A stretch of DNA of 24,862 bases from a virus: the IMG/VR virus record IMGVR_UViG_3300035698_017715, positions 1-24,862 of that record. One strand, given 5' to 3'. Each line of letters starts with the position of its first letter. The first letter of the stretch is position 1. Below are positions 6,686-13,512 of the stretch, one piece after another. The notes under the pieces were generated by a model. That model was not told the origin of the DNA. It ran no database searches and saw only the letters and a program-made list of their open reading frames with translations. The translations under genes and the position numbers were made by a program.

Positions 6686-8486
6686 CGAAGTTAGGCGTAC
6701 TGGAAATCTAAACATCATCAATGATTTGTACGCAGTCGACTATGATCGCATTCCTGTCTCACCTTCGGAGTTTCTTAATGGAGAGTACTATATTGGTAGC
6801 TCCGTGAAGTATCTCGCTGATGCTTGGAAAAAAGAATTTGATCTTATCTTTGCCCCTGACAGCAAGATTACAACACTTGTTTTGACGGGTGCTATTGGTA
6901 CAGGTAAGACTACGTTCGCTAGTGTGTGCGTAGCAAGAAAGATATTCGAATTATCCTGCCTCAAAGATCCTGCGCAGTTCTTTGGGTTGTTACCGAAGAC
7001 GAAGATCGTGTTTGGTATGTATAACATAACGTTAGACAAAGCAGGTGACATATCGCAGCTCATTGCTAACTATGTTGATACCAGTCCTTACTTTCAAGAG
7101 AATTGTCAACGAAAGATAAGACCTCAGTTTCCTATTACATTCCCCTCAAAGAACATTGAGATATCAGAGGGCAGTCTGGCATCACATTCCCTTGGTGATA
7201 ACGTGTTGGTTTTCGTAATTGATGAGGCGAACTTCTACAAGAAGTCAGGGCAGCTAGAGAATCCATTAGCGTACACTAGGGCGCATGAGCTATTTAACTC
7301 AGCTAGAACACGTCTTGTATCTCGATTCAAACGATTTGGCAAGGTGCCTGGTCTTGTTATCCTAATATCGTCGAAGAAGTTTCAGTCGAGTTTTTTGGAT
7401 CAGTTTTTAGAGAAAGTAGAGAAGATCCCAGAGCTTGCAGAGACAACAAGAATTATAGACTTTGCATTGTGGCAAACAAAAGATCCAAAGAACTATTGTG
7501 GCCAATCATTTGAAGTCTTGGTAGGATCTGAACAATACGATTCCAGAGTACTTGAAGAAGATGAGATCATTCCGGAAGATTGTGAGACTGTAAGGGTCCC
7601 AACTGAGCATTACGAAGACTTCCTACTTGATACAGATCTTGCCTTACGTGATATTGCAGGAGTGTCTACATCAGGTGCAAAAGCGTTCTTCCCTGCAAAG
7701 AGCAGATTGTTTCAGTGTGTCGATAAAACTAGGCAGCATCCGTTCACAAAGCTGTCAATAACACTACCCTTCAACAAAGAAGTGAGTGATCCAGGTGACG
7801 TGATAGGGACTATTTTCAATCACAAAGCTGTATGTACAATAATACATTCAAAGTGGGTTCCATTAGTAAACCCAGAGAAACAGCGATATGTGCATATTGA
7901 TATTGCTTATTCACAAGAGACGTTAGGTTTTTGTATGGGCCATAGTGTTACATTACCAAATGAGAAGTTGGGTGTCTATATTGATTTGATGCTCAGGGTC
8001 AAGCCACCAGTAATTGGTGAGATAGATTTGACTTGCCCTATCCTATTCTTGATGACGTTGAGGGATTATGGATTTAACATTGCAAAGGTTACGTTTGATC
8101 AATTTCAATCTCGTTTACCTATTCAGCATTTGGCTCGAGCAGGATTTAATCCAGAATTACTAAGTGCAAATTTGGCGATATGTAATCACGCAAAGATTTG
8201 TATCAACGAGCAGCGAGTGAGTATGTATCATTATCAGCCATTTTTACAGGAAGCAGGTAACCTACAAAAAGGTGACGAAGGTGATAGACCACATCATCCT
8301 CTAGGGGAAACAGATGATGTATGGGATGCAGTAGCAAGTGTTATCAGTCAATGCTACAAGGTTGAGCATGCAGTGAAGACATTTTCAAATAAGATGGCAA
8401 TACATTCTATTCAACCAAGAAACATCGGGACGCTTGTTGTGTCCACAAATGCATCACATGGTCAAGATGAATTTAGTATACATTGA
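6606..8486 (+). CDS. terL: Terminase large subunit (ATPase and nuclease)
   Basis: 626 residues, typical for the family. Walker A is at 95-103 (GAIGTGKTT) and Walker B at 202-208 (VFVIDEA), with the catalytic Glu. A coupling motif ILISSKK follows at about 252-258. The C-terminal RNase H-like nuclease shows D432 (HIDIAYS), D498 (FDQFQS) and D571/D574 (GETDDVWDAV). The protein would pump DNA through the portal and cut concatemers, using ATP. ATG 6606 gives an 80-base overlap with the C2H2-finger gene. ATG 6618 and ATG 6669 are possible later starts, with little help from ribosome-binding sites. All catalytic positions appear intact. Confidence 0.95.
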   Translation: MIMSMNLAEELARLPPNLRQTMTEIVDEVRRTGNLNIINDLYAVDYDRIPVSPSEFLNGEYYIGSSVKYLADAWKKEFDLIFAPDSKITTLVLTGAIGTGKTTFASVCVARKIFELSCLKDPAQFFGLLPKTKIVFGMYNITLDKAGDISQLIANYVDTSPYFQENCQRKIRPQFPITFPSKNIEISEGSLASHSLGDNVLVFVIDEANFYKKSGQLENPLAYTRAHELFNSARTRLVSRFKRFGKVPGLVILISSKKFQSSFLDQFLEKVEKIPELAETTRIIDFALWQTKDPKNYCGQSFEVLVGSEQYDSRVLEEDEIIPEDCETVRVPTEHYEDFLLDTDLALRDIAGVSTSGAKAFFPAKSRLFQCVDKTRQHPFTKLSITLPFNKEVSDPGDVIGTIFNHKAVCTIIHSKWVPLVNPEKQRYVHIDIAYSQETLGFCMGHSVTLPNEKLGVYIDLMLRVKPPVIGEIDLTCPILFLMTLRDYGFNIAKVTFDQFQSRLPIQHLARAGFNPELLSANLAICNHAKICINEQRVSMYHYQPFLQEAGNLQKGDEGDRPHHPLGETDDVWDAVASVISQCYKVEHAVKTFSNKMAIHSIQPRNIGTLVVSTNASHGQDEFSIH

Positions 8487-8510
8487 AACAATTGAAACAA
8501 TTGAAAAGAG

Positions 8511-8539
8511 TTGATAGCATAACAGCGTATCAGTATAAC
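8511..8539 (+). promoter_or_regulatory. Candidate sigma70-type promoter ahead of the portal gene
   Basis: A -35-like TTGATA (8511-8516) and a -10-like TATAAC (8534-8539) are separated by 17 bases, each matching the consensus at five of six positions. It lies in the 124-base gap between terminase and portal. A short tandem of AATTGAAAC-type units (8483-8509) sits directly upstream. Transcription would begin near 8546 and read into the portal gene. Confidence 0.5.
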
Positions 8540-8610
8540 GTGTATTATGGACAAAGTCTTGGATACTAATCAAACCCTGCAGAGCATTTACTTAGCAAAG
8601 GGCAATATTC

Positions 8611-10404
8611 ATGCTCCACATTCAACCATTTAATATTCTCAGAAGTATTTTCACTCGAACAGATCAGCGAGGTAAGCCTTCACAACTTCAGATGCCAAAA
8701 GGCTTAGAGAATTTCGCTAAAATGTTAGCGGATCCTTTCGATATCTACGCTTCCTGGTATGGAAGTAAGATGTCGTTGATGAGAGATCGATATCAGTTGT
8801 ACAATGAATACGACTTGATGGATGAAGATGACATGATTGTTTCCGTGTTAGATTTGTACGCAGAAGATGCTACACAACGGGACATGTCTTCAAACAAAAC
8901 TATCTGGTTTGAATCAGAGAGTGCAGAGGTTGAGAAGATTGGAAACGCGATGCTCGAAGACATCGGCACAGAAGACAAAATATTTTCTATTGCAAGAGAA
9001 TTGGTAAAGTATGGTGATTCTTTTTCCGCGTTACTTCAGACAATAACAGATCAAGGTATGCCTGGTAAAGTTGTAGGGGTAATACCTGCTAATCCTCACG
9101 TTATGTCTCGTATTGAAGATACGAAAGGTACACTTACAGGTTTCAGAGTAGCTCCTATTGCGCAATCTGTTCAGTATATGGATAAGACTTCAAAAAATAC
9201 AGACCAAGCTCCTGACATTGATCCACCTTGGTGCTTTGTACATTTTAGGCTTCTTGGCAAGGATAGACGTAATATGTATGGCAGTTCATTCCTTCTACCT
9301 GCTCGTCGCCCTTATAGACGCTTTAGAATGGCAGAGGATGCACTCGTTCTTTACAGGCTAAAGCGGGCTCCTGATCGCCTAGTCCTATCTGTAAAGGGTT
9401 TGGATGGAATGTCGCCTGAAGATAGAGCTACTGCAATTAGACGAATACGACAAGAGCTAAGGAAGAATGCAGGTATTGATACAAGTACGGATCAGACAAA
9501 ACAAGATGTTAATCCCCTCTCAGTCGATGAAGATTTGATTGTTGATGAAAGTGCAATATCTGTAACCAAACTTAATGGATCGTCTCAAGTGAATGGGGTC
9601 ACAGATGTAGATTTTATCAGGAAGCGATTATTTGGAGCTTTGAAAGTACCAGCGGATTACATGGGGTTTGATGATGCAAAGAGTGGTTGGGTATCTAACA
9701 CGACACTCAGCTATCAGGATATCAATTTTGCTCGCATGGAGAAACGATTACAAACTTCTATTATGGAAGGGTTCTCATTGATGCTTCAAATCAATTTGAG
9801 CTGGCAGGGTATAGATCCGTCTGCCCCAGGGAATCGTTTCACAGTCCACATGAATCCTGTATCGGCACTCGATGAAACACAAAGGCTTGAAGTAGAGAAG
9901 GTCAGGCTCGATACAATAAATATTCTCAATGAAATTGGTAAATCTTTGGGTTTAGAGACAGAAGAATGGAGAGCGTATATACTTTCCCGCAGTAGGATAC
10001 CCACACATCTACTTAGGAAAAATGGCACTGGTGAAGTATCGACGATTCTGAAGGGTGAGATTCCTGTTGAAAGTAAAACAATTTCTGAAGCAAAAGAGAT
10101 TGAAATCAATTCCTTATTGGAATCTAAGTTGGAGCCAGATGCAAAACATGCTCTATATGATGCGATAACAAAAATACCGTCATTGTTTTCGACTAATGCA
10201 ATTCCAAATACATTCAAAAGTCAGAATTCACTTTCAGTCACAGAGCGTAATCTTATGGAGAGAATTCTTACTGAGCGACAGCTACCAATAGAAGGTCGTA
10301 CATATACTCCAATTGAAGATAAAGCTAATTTGATGCGAGCTACAGTTTCGTATTTAACTGAAGGAAAAAAGAAATCTGAAGAAGGAGAAACAGGTGATGA
10401 ATAG
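8611..10404 (+). CDS. Portal protein
   Basis: 597 residues, following the large terminase as usual. The segment around residues 70-95 (YNEYDLMDEDDMIVSVLDLY, then AEDATQRD) matches the conserved opening of T4 gp20-type portals. Later regions fit too: a capsid-facing core with the GPD-like surroundings DYMGFDDAKSGWVSNTTLS, and a charged C-terminal tail. Portals form a dodecameric ring at one head vertex, dock the terminase and later the neck. ATG 8611 has AAAGGG about eight bases upstream. The very C-terminus (GKKKSEEGETGDE) overlaps the start of the next small gene. No truncation is evident. Confidence 0.9.
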   Translation: MLHIQPFNILRSIFTRTDQRGKPSQLQMPKGLENFAKMLADPFDIYASWYGSKMSLMRDRYQLYNEYDLMDEDDMIVSVLDLYAEDATQRDMSSNKTIWFESESAEVEKIGNAMLEDIGTEDKIFSIARELVKYGDSFSALLQTITDQGMPGKVVGVIPANPHVMSRIEDTKGTLTGFRVAPIAQSVQYMDKTSKNTDQAPDIDPPWCFVHFRLLGKDRRNMYGSSFLLPARRPYRRFRMAEDALVLYRLKRAPDRLVLSVKGLDGMSPEDRATAIRRIRQELRKNAGIDTSTDQTKQDVNPLSVDEDLIVDESAISVTKLNGSSQVNGVTDVDFIRKRLFGALKVPADYMGFDDAKSGWVSNTTLSYQDINFARMEKRLQTSIMEGFSLMLQINLSWQGIDPSAPGNRFTVHMNPVSALDETQRLEVEKVRLDTINILNEIGKSLGLETEEWRAYILSRSRIPTHLLRKNGTGEVSTILKGEIPVESKTISEAKEIEINSLLESKLEPDAKHALYDAITKIPSLFSTNAIPNTFKSQNSLSVTERNLMERILTERQLPIEGRTYTPIEDKANLMRATVSYLTEGKKKSEEGETGDE

Positions 10405-10588
10405 ACTGACTGAAGATTTGCCGAGTTCCGGCCAAACAGCACACGTGTGTAATTGGCAAATGATAAAAGAGAATGCTGACGGCACACTTGTGCTGGCTTG
10501 CACGCACGAAGGTTGTGCAAAAACCAAACTTGCAAACAAACCTGAACTGAAAGAAAGCAAAGGGAGTAAACCCCTGCTTTTTGGTTGA
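10397..10588 (+). CDS. Small Cys/His-rich protein, possible zinc site (63 aa)
   Basis: ATG 10397, or GTG 10394 one codon earlier, has AAGGAG upstream and overlaps the portal stop. The sequence holds HVCNW near residue 17 and CTHEGC about 15 residues later, followed by a Lys-rich tail. This C-x-W ... C-x4-C pattern resembles the second metal site in the 3285-3596 protein. The role is unknown; its place after the portal makes it a candidate minor head or neck-associated factor, by context only. Confidence 0.6.
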   Translation: MNRLTEDLPSSGQTAHVCNWQMIKENADGTLVLACTHEGCAKTKLANKPELKESKGSKPLLFG

Positions 10589-10589
10589 T

Positions 10590-10865
10590 ATGACACCTGT
10601 AGAAAAACTCATATTAGAATCGACACTTGAGAGTCTTGAAGAGCGAATTGAGGAGGTTGCGTTAGCTGCAGCCGATACTGAATTTGATATTGATGAAATC
10701 AAACAGGACTTTGAAAGATTGAAAGAAGATTTATCCGCTGGTGATTGGGGAAGATTCGGTATTATCACAGGTGTGCTGTGGAATAAGCTTGACTCAATGC
10801 TCACTGCTATCAAAGACAGTAATCGTAGTCTTCAAGATATTGTCAAGAACACATCTCGAAAATGA
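10590..10865 (+). CDS. Small helical acidic protein (91 aa)
   Basis: ATG 10590 lies two bases after the previous stop; an in-frame TTG 10581 is possible but less likely. The protein is almost entirely amphipathic helix with heptad-like hydrophobics (EKLILESTLESLEERIEEVA and on through ERLKEDL). A Gly-containing turn GDWGRFGIITG and a second helix follow. It is probably oligomeric. It follows the portal, so a head-completion or scaffold-like role is possible but unsupported by any motif. Confidence 0.6.
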   Translation: MTPVEKLILESTLESLEERIEEVALAAADTEFDIDEIKQDFERLKEDLSAGDWGRFGIITGVLWNKLDSMLTAIKDSNRSLQDIVKNTSRK

Positions 10866-10905
10866 TTCACTTCGTAAAGTTGTATTAAGTTTAAAGGAGA
10901 AGTTT

Positions 10906-11235
10906 GTGGATCGCAAAAGTTGTGTATATTGTAAGCTGCTTGAAAAGTTAACAAATCGTCGTTTCTATTTTGAATCAGACCATTTCGTAGTCGTTGAAAA
11001 TCTCTTCACGATGTCTCCAATCTTGGTGTCTACAAAACATGAATGCCTTGGGATACCAGTACAAGCTTTCCAAGTGATTTCTAACATCGCTACAAAGCTG
11101 TATGGAAAAGATTACAGTTTTTTGGTTACAAAACCAGAAGAACCTCATTACGCTATAAAGGTGGTGCAGCTGTCTTCTGAAACCGACCTTCTTCCTAATT
11201 CCCCTCCTATCCCAGAGCTTGAAATTACATTTTAA
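10906..11235 (+). CDS. HIT-like protein with degenerate catalytic motif
   Basis: GTG 10906 has an excellent AAGGAG six bases upstream, so I use it rather than the longer open frame, which overlaps the previous gene. The 109 residues follow the HIT-family layout: CVYCK at 6-10 (zinc knuckle seen in many HIT proteins), YFESDHFVVVENLF, then ILVSTKHE with H45. At the position of the catalytic HxHxH triad there is only H81 in PHYAIKVV. Nucleotide hydrolysis or transfer is therefore unlikely; a binding-only role is more plausible. Assignment rests on pattern recognition. Confidence 0.5.
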   Translation: MDRKSCVYCKLLEKLTNRRFYFESDHFVVVENLFTMSPILVSTKHECLGIPVQAFQVISNIATKLYGKDYSFLVTKPEEPHYAIKVVQLSSETDLLPNSPPIPELEITF

Positions 11236-11388
11236 CACAGTTCACAGCTCTACTTTTTACAAATTACTTGAACTATTTTAGTCTCAGCGTGGTTGTTAGT
11301 ACTACTTTATTGACACAGATGGTTTACAGTCGCGTCTTCTGGGCGCGCGGATTGAAACACGTTAACAATAACAGAAGGGTAAAACAAC
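11236..11388 (+). other. 153-base leader region before the GC-rich gene
   Basis: This non-coding gap precedes the isolated gene at 11389. It contains a perfect TTGACA hexamer at 11310-11315, but no good -10 element at 16-18 bases, so a standard promoter cannot be claimed. Its 3' part holds the CRISPR-repeat-like hairpin at 11329-11358, described separately, and an AGAAGGG ribosome-binding site before ATG 11389. No open frame of note is present. Confidence 0.5.
11329..11358 (+). ncRNA. Solitary CRISPR-repeat-like hairpin (type I-C-like)
   Basis: The 30-base element starts GTCGC and ends GGATTGAAAC, the hallmark ends of type I-C CRISPR repeats as I recall that family. Between them a stem pairs 11331-11336 (CGCGTC) with 11342-11347 (GGCGCG), including one G-U pair, over a five-base loop. 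The stem is followed by the single-stranded 3' handle, as in such repeats. Only one copy is present, with no spacer array or cas genes in the window. Known phage solitary repeat units act as RNA anti-CRISPRs by capturing host Cas proteins. Here it also lies 30 bases before a gene start, so it may instead, or also, be a leader hairpin. Confidence 0.5.
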
Positions 11389-11799
11389 ATGTCAAAGCAA
11401 AGTAGAATGAGTGTATTTGCCGGTTTTGCGGCAAGCAAATGGGTATGCCTGTGTGAAAGAGTCGAGCCTGCTAATGCAGTGGTTTGGACGTATCACGGCA
11501 TAGATCTGTTTCTCTCCGCTAATCATCTTAATACGGCTAATGTTGAGGTCGCTATTCAGGATAGCATAGACGGAACGACCTGGACGACTCGTTGGATTAG
11601 CACCGCGGCAATCGTCCCCGGTGGAGAGCAAAGCATTGCCGCTTATTTCAGCGGTACGCATGTTCGAGTCCTCGTGTATTCGACCGGTACCGGTCGTATC
11701 GATGGTACTGTGAACGTTCCCGAAGAGCAGGGTCTTGCCGCTCTTGACGTTTCCAATCCTACCTGCCAGACCTATTGCGAAGTTGCCGCAGAGAGCTAA
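11389..11799 (+). CDS. Probable abundant virion protein, beta-sandwich-like (136 aa)
   Basis: ATG 11389 has AGAAGGG upstream. The sequence alternates strand-like stretches with turns, including QDSIDGTTWT (57-66) and TGTGRIDGTVNV (100-111). The QxSxDGxTWT turn recurs as ESGDGGGTWT in the 22901-23254 protein, suggesting a shared fold. In three 60-base stretches I count 31, 36 and 32 G+C, well above the nearby gene at 10906 (19 of 60 in one stretch), with a C-ending codon preference. With its own leader hairpin and a strong stem-loop after the stop, it looks monocistronic and highly expressed, as capsid, decoration or tail-tube proteins often are. Family unassigned; recent acquisition is the alternative explanation for the composition. 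Confidence 0.65.
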   Translation: MSKQSRMSVFAGFAASKWVCLCERVEPANAVVWTYHGIDLFLSANHLNTANVEVAIQDSIDGTTWTTRWISTAAIVPGGEQSIAAYFSGTHVRVLVYSTGTGRIDGTVNVPEEQGLAALDVSNPTCQTYCEVAAES

Positions 11800-11824
11800 G
11801 CTTAGTCTTTGTTACGCGTCGCAT

Positions 11825-11879
11825 AGTTACGGTTTAGTGGCTGTCGGTTGATATTGCCGATAAGTGCTAAACCGTAACT
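11825..11879 (+). terminator. Strong stem-loop after the GC-rich gene, probable terminator
   Basis: Arms 11825-11837 (AGTTACGGTTTAG) and 11867-11879 (CTAAACCGTAACT) pair perfectly over 13 bp. Inside the loop, TGTCGG and CCGATA can add about six pairs, with one G-U. It starts 25 bases after the stop. The following bases are not a T-run, so factor-independent termination is not certain; mRNA 3'-end protection is another role. Confidence 0.6.
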
Positions 11880-11916
11880 TGCCTAAAAATTACCTAAATA
11901 CATGTCACTGAATTTG

Positions 11917-11957
11917 TGATAAAACTGTATTACACAGTTAATGTTCACACTTTATCA
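11917..11957 (+). promoter_or_regulatory. Nested inverted repeats before the membrane-anchored fibre-like gene
   Basis: TGATAAA (11917-11923) pairs with TTTATCA (11951-11957), and directly inside the left arm AACTGT (11923-11928) pairs with ACAGTT (11934-11939). The elements end about 15 bases before ATG 11973. They could form an mRNA hairpin or serve as an operator; nothing distinguishes these. Confidence 0.35.
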
Positions 11958-11972
11958 ATGAGGTTCTATAAC

Positions 11973-12683
11973 ATGAAGCGTAATATTTTTTCACGATTTG
12001 CTCCGTTGTTAATTCTAGGTTCTGTAGCAGTAATGTGTCTTGGGGCATACAAATATATTCTTGAGCTGGAACAAGATAAGTTTATTGATACTGCTTCAGG
12101 CGATACAGCAGTGCGGGCTGTGTTGTATACGGCCGGCGCAGGTTCTCCTACTGGCTCATTGACACAATTAGAGCAAAGAAAGTTTACAAATACAATAGGA
12201 GGGGACGTTGCTATCAGGATTGTTTTGCCTGATAGTACATATACTACAGGGACGCCTGTATACGTTGAATCAGATCCAGTTTGGTCGGCTGCAAGTAGCT
12301 TTTATTTAACAATACTTTCTGCGGCTTCAACATATGCAACTGGAACTCCGGTGTATGCTGAGTCAGATCCAGTGTGGAGTGCGGATAAAAGTAACTATGT
12401 AAAAACAAATGAGACTTTACCTACAAGTATGTTTCCAGATTGCGTGAATTATTACTACGTCAGTCCGTGTGGTGATGAGGCCAATTCAGGGCTTAATGAA
12501 AACAAACCGAAGCTCACCATTCAAGCGGCTGGTGATGAGGGTATCTATATTGGATCACGGTACAACCAGACAGCGGAAGGCATTCACGGTTTTATTCAGG
12601 ACGTACGAATCTACAATAAAGCGTGGACTGCAGACAAAACGCTCAACGAGTACGAGCAGGGTCGATTGAGTTTCAAGCATTGA
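11973..12683 (+). CDS. Membrane-anchored fibre-like mosaic protein
   Basis: I choose ATG 11973, which gives MKRN followed by a hydrophobic segment at about residues 8-26, over the longer frame from GTG 11916. GAGG lies ten bases upstream. After the anchor come two fibre-like repeats of the phrase TGTPVYxESDPVWSA. Next is YYVSPCGDEANSGLNENKPK, the usual opening of a pectate-lyase-type beta-helix, and then without the helix body a typical LamG/concanavalin-like ending (HGFIQDVRIYNKAWTADKTL). The last two parts look like the front of one domain joined to the back of another. Probably exported and surface-bound, or a virion fibre. The role is inferred from composition. Confidence 0.6.
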   Translation: MKRNIFSRFAPLLILGSVAVMCLGAYKYILELEQDKFIDTASGDTAVRAVLYTAGAGSPTGSLTQLEQRKFTNTIGGDVAIRIVLPDSTYTTGTPVYVESDPVWSAASSFYLTILSAASTYATGTPVYAESDPVWSADKSNYVKTNETLPTSMFPDCVNYYYVSPCGDEANSGLNENKPKLTIQAAGDEGIYIGSRYNQTAEGIHGFIQDVRIYNKAWTADKTLNEYEQGRLSFKH

Positions 12684-12696
12684 GAGGATTTCAACA

Positions 12697-12735
12697 ATGG
12701 CCGAACACGACTACGAACGAGATATCAAGGATTGA
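12697..12735 (+). pseudogene. Twelve-codon ORF, possible gene remnant
   Basis: ATG 12697 follows GAGG and encodes MAEHDYERDIKD before a TGA. The phrase resembles the first residues of small coiled-coil phage proteins, so it may be a truncated remnant or a leader peptide coupling translation to ATG 12739 just downstream. Weakly supported. Confidence 0.25.
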
Positions 12736-12738
12736 ATA

Positions 12739-12891
12739 ATGAATATAGCTTTTTGGAACCATTACAGCCAACAAACTCTTTGTGATCATTTTAGTAATTT
12801 AATTTTAGACCTCATCCCAATAGCTCTTTGTATTGTAATTTTACTATTAAGCAGAAAAAGAACATCCAGTCTAACTTACCCCAAAGTTTAG
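12739..12891 (+). CDS. Small single-pass membrane protein (50 aa)
   Basis: ATG 12739 has AAGGA about seven bases upstream, a good site. The 50 residues include a hydrophobic segment at about 20-38 (ending ALCIVILLLSRKRTSS) followed by a basic stop-transfer cluster, so the C-terminus is expected in the cytoplasm. It fills most of an otherwise empty 250-base gap between two fibre-like genes. Small single-pass proteins of this kind in phages can be lysis or inhibitor proteins; no function can be assigned. Confidence 0.5.
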   Translation: MNIAFWNHYSQQTLCDHFSNLILDLIPIALCIVILLLSRKRTSSLTYPKV

Positions 12892-12897
12892 CGCGTA

Positions 12898-12920
12898 ATA
12901 GTATTACCAATTGATACTAT
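12898..12920 (+). promoter_or_regulatory. Inverted repeat abutting a ribosome-binding site
   Basis: ATAGTAT (12898-12904) and ATACTAT (12914-12920) are perfect 7-bp arms around a nine-base loop. The AAGGAG ribosome-binding site of the GTG 12934 gene begins at the next base. An operator or a weak translation-modulating hairpin is possible. Confidence 0.35.
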
Positions 12921-12933
12921 AAGGAGACTCGGC

Positions 12934-13503
12934 GTGATTTTCTACATGGACCGCGACAATCAGAAGCTCGTTGCTAATATTCGTAACTCACAGCAAGTAA
13001 CGGGTGTGAATTGGGTTCTTAGAGATATCTTTCCCGCTAAGCTTTACTACTTGGTACCCGCTGTTTCCTCTTTATCTTCGCCTTATGACGTATCTGCACT
13101 TGACGCAGGACAAGCACTTAAGTTTGGTGTGAAAGTTTCTGCTGATCCAGGAGCAGCTACTTTCCTTGTCGAAGCCATGAGTTGGGTACAAGTAGGCACA
13201 GGTACATCGCTGCATTACGAAGCTGAAATTTCTTTGAACACTGTTGATCTGATTGCAGCGATAGGGTCAGATCCGTCAATAACGCTAACAGGTGAATTCA
13301 CCGTACGCCACACAGATAATTCAGATCGATTTAGTACGCAGTTTTCTGTTGTAATCAATCAAGACTACATTCGAGGTACAGAATCCCCCCCTGCCGCTTC
13401 TACACCTACAATGTGGTCTTGGTATACAGATGCTGATGGTATTTCAAGAGCTCGAGGCGTAAATGCGAATGGCGAGACAGTCGCAGACCTTGCACCAATA
13501 TAA
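12934..13503 (+). CDS. Probable fibre-associated or baseplate structural protein (189 aa)
   Basis: GTG 12934 has AAGGAG seven bases upstream. There is no signal peptide, unlike its neighbours. The N-terminal half is strand-rich (VNWVLRDIFPAKLYYLV). A middle region reads like an Ig-type beta sandwich (FLVEAMSWVQVGTG through LTGEFTVRHTDNSDRFS). The C-terminus (MWSWYTDADGISRARGVNAN) resembles the trimerising ends of fibre or appendage proteins. It sits inside the fibre cluster, which supports a structural role in host contact. No exact family recognised. Confidence 0.6.
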   Translation: MIFYMDRDNQKLVANIRNSQQVTGVNWVLRDIFPAKLYYLVPAVSSLSSPYDVSALDAGQALKFGVKVSADPGAATFLVEAMSWVQVGTGTSLHYEAEISLNTVDLIAAIGSDPSITLTGEFTVRHTDNSDRFSTQFSVVINQDYIRGTESPPAASTPTMWSWYTDADGISRARGVNANGETVADLAPI

Positions 13504-13512
13504 GAGGGTAAT

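Noticed and set aside
8483-8509. AATTGAAAC-type units as CRISPR repeats
   Set aside because: Nine-base tandem units with no hairpin and no spacers; similarity to the repeat end at 11351-11358 is only seven or eight bases and likely chance.
8547-8633. A 28-codon ORF overlapping the portal start
   Set aside because: No ribosome-binding site, would be almost leaderless relative to the candidate promoter, and overlaps the strongly supported portal start.
10340-10813. Antisense frame of 157 codons near the portal end
   Set aside because: It overlaps three well-spaced + strand genes with good starts, and its product is a Ser/Phe/Leu-rich shadow without motifs.
11310-11338. A sigma70 promoter using TTGACA at 11310
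   Set aside because: The hexamer is perfect but no acceptable -10 element lies 16-18 bases downstream, where the GC-rich repeat-like stem sits instead.
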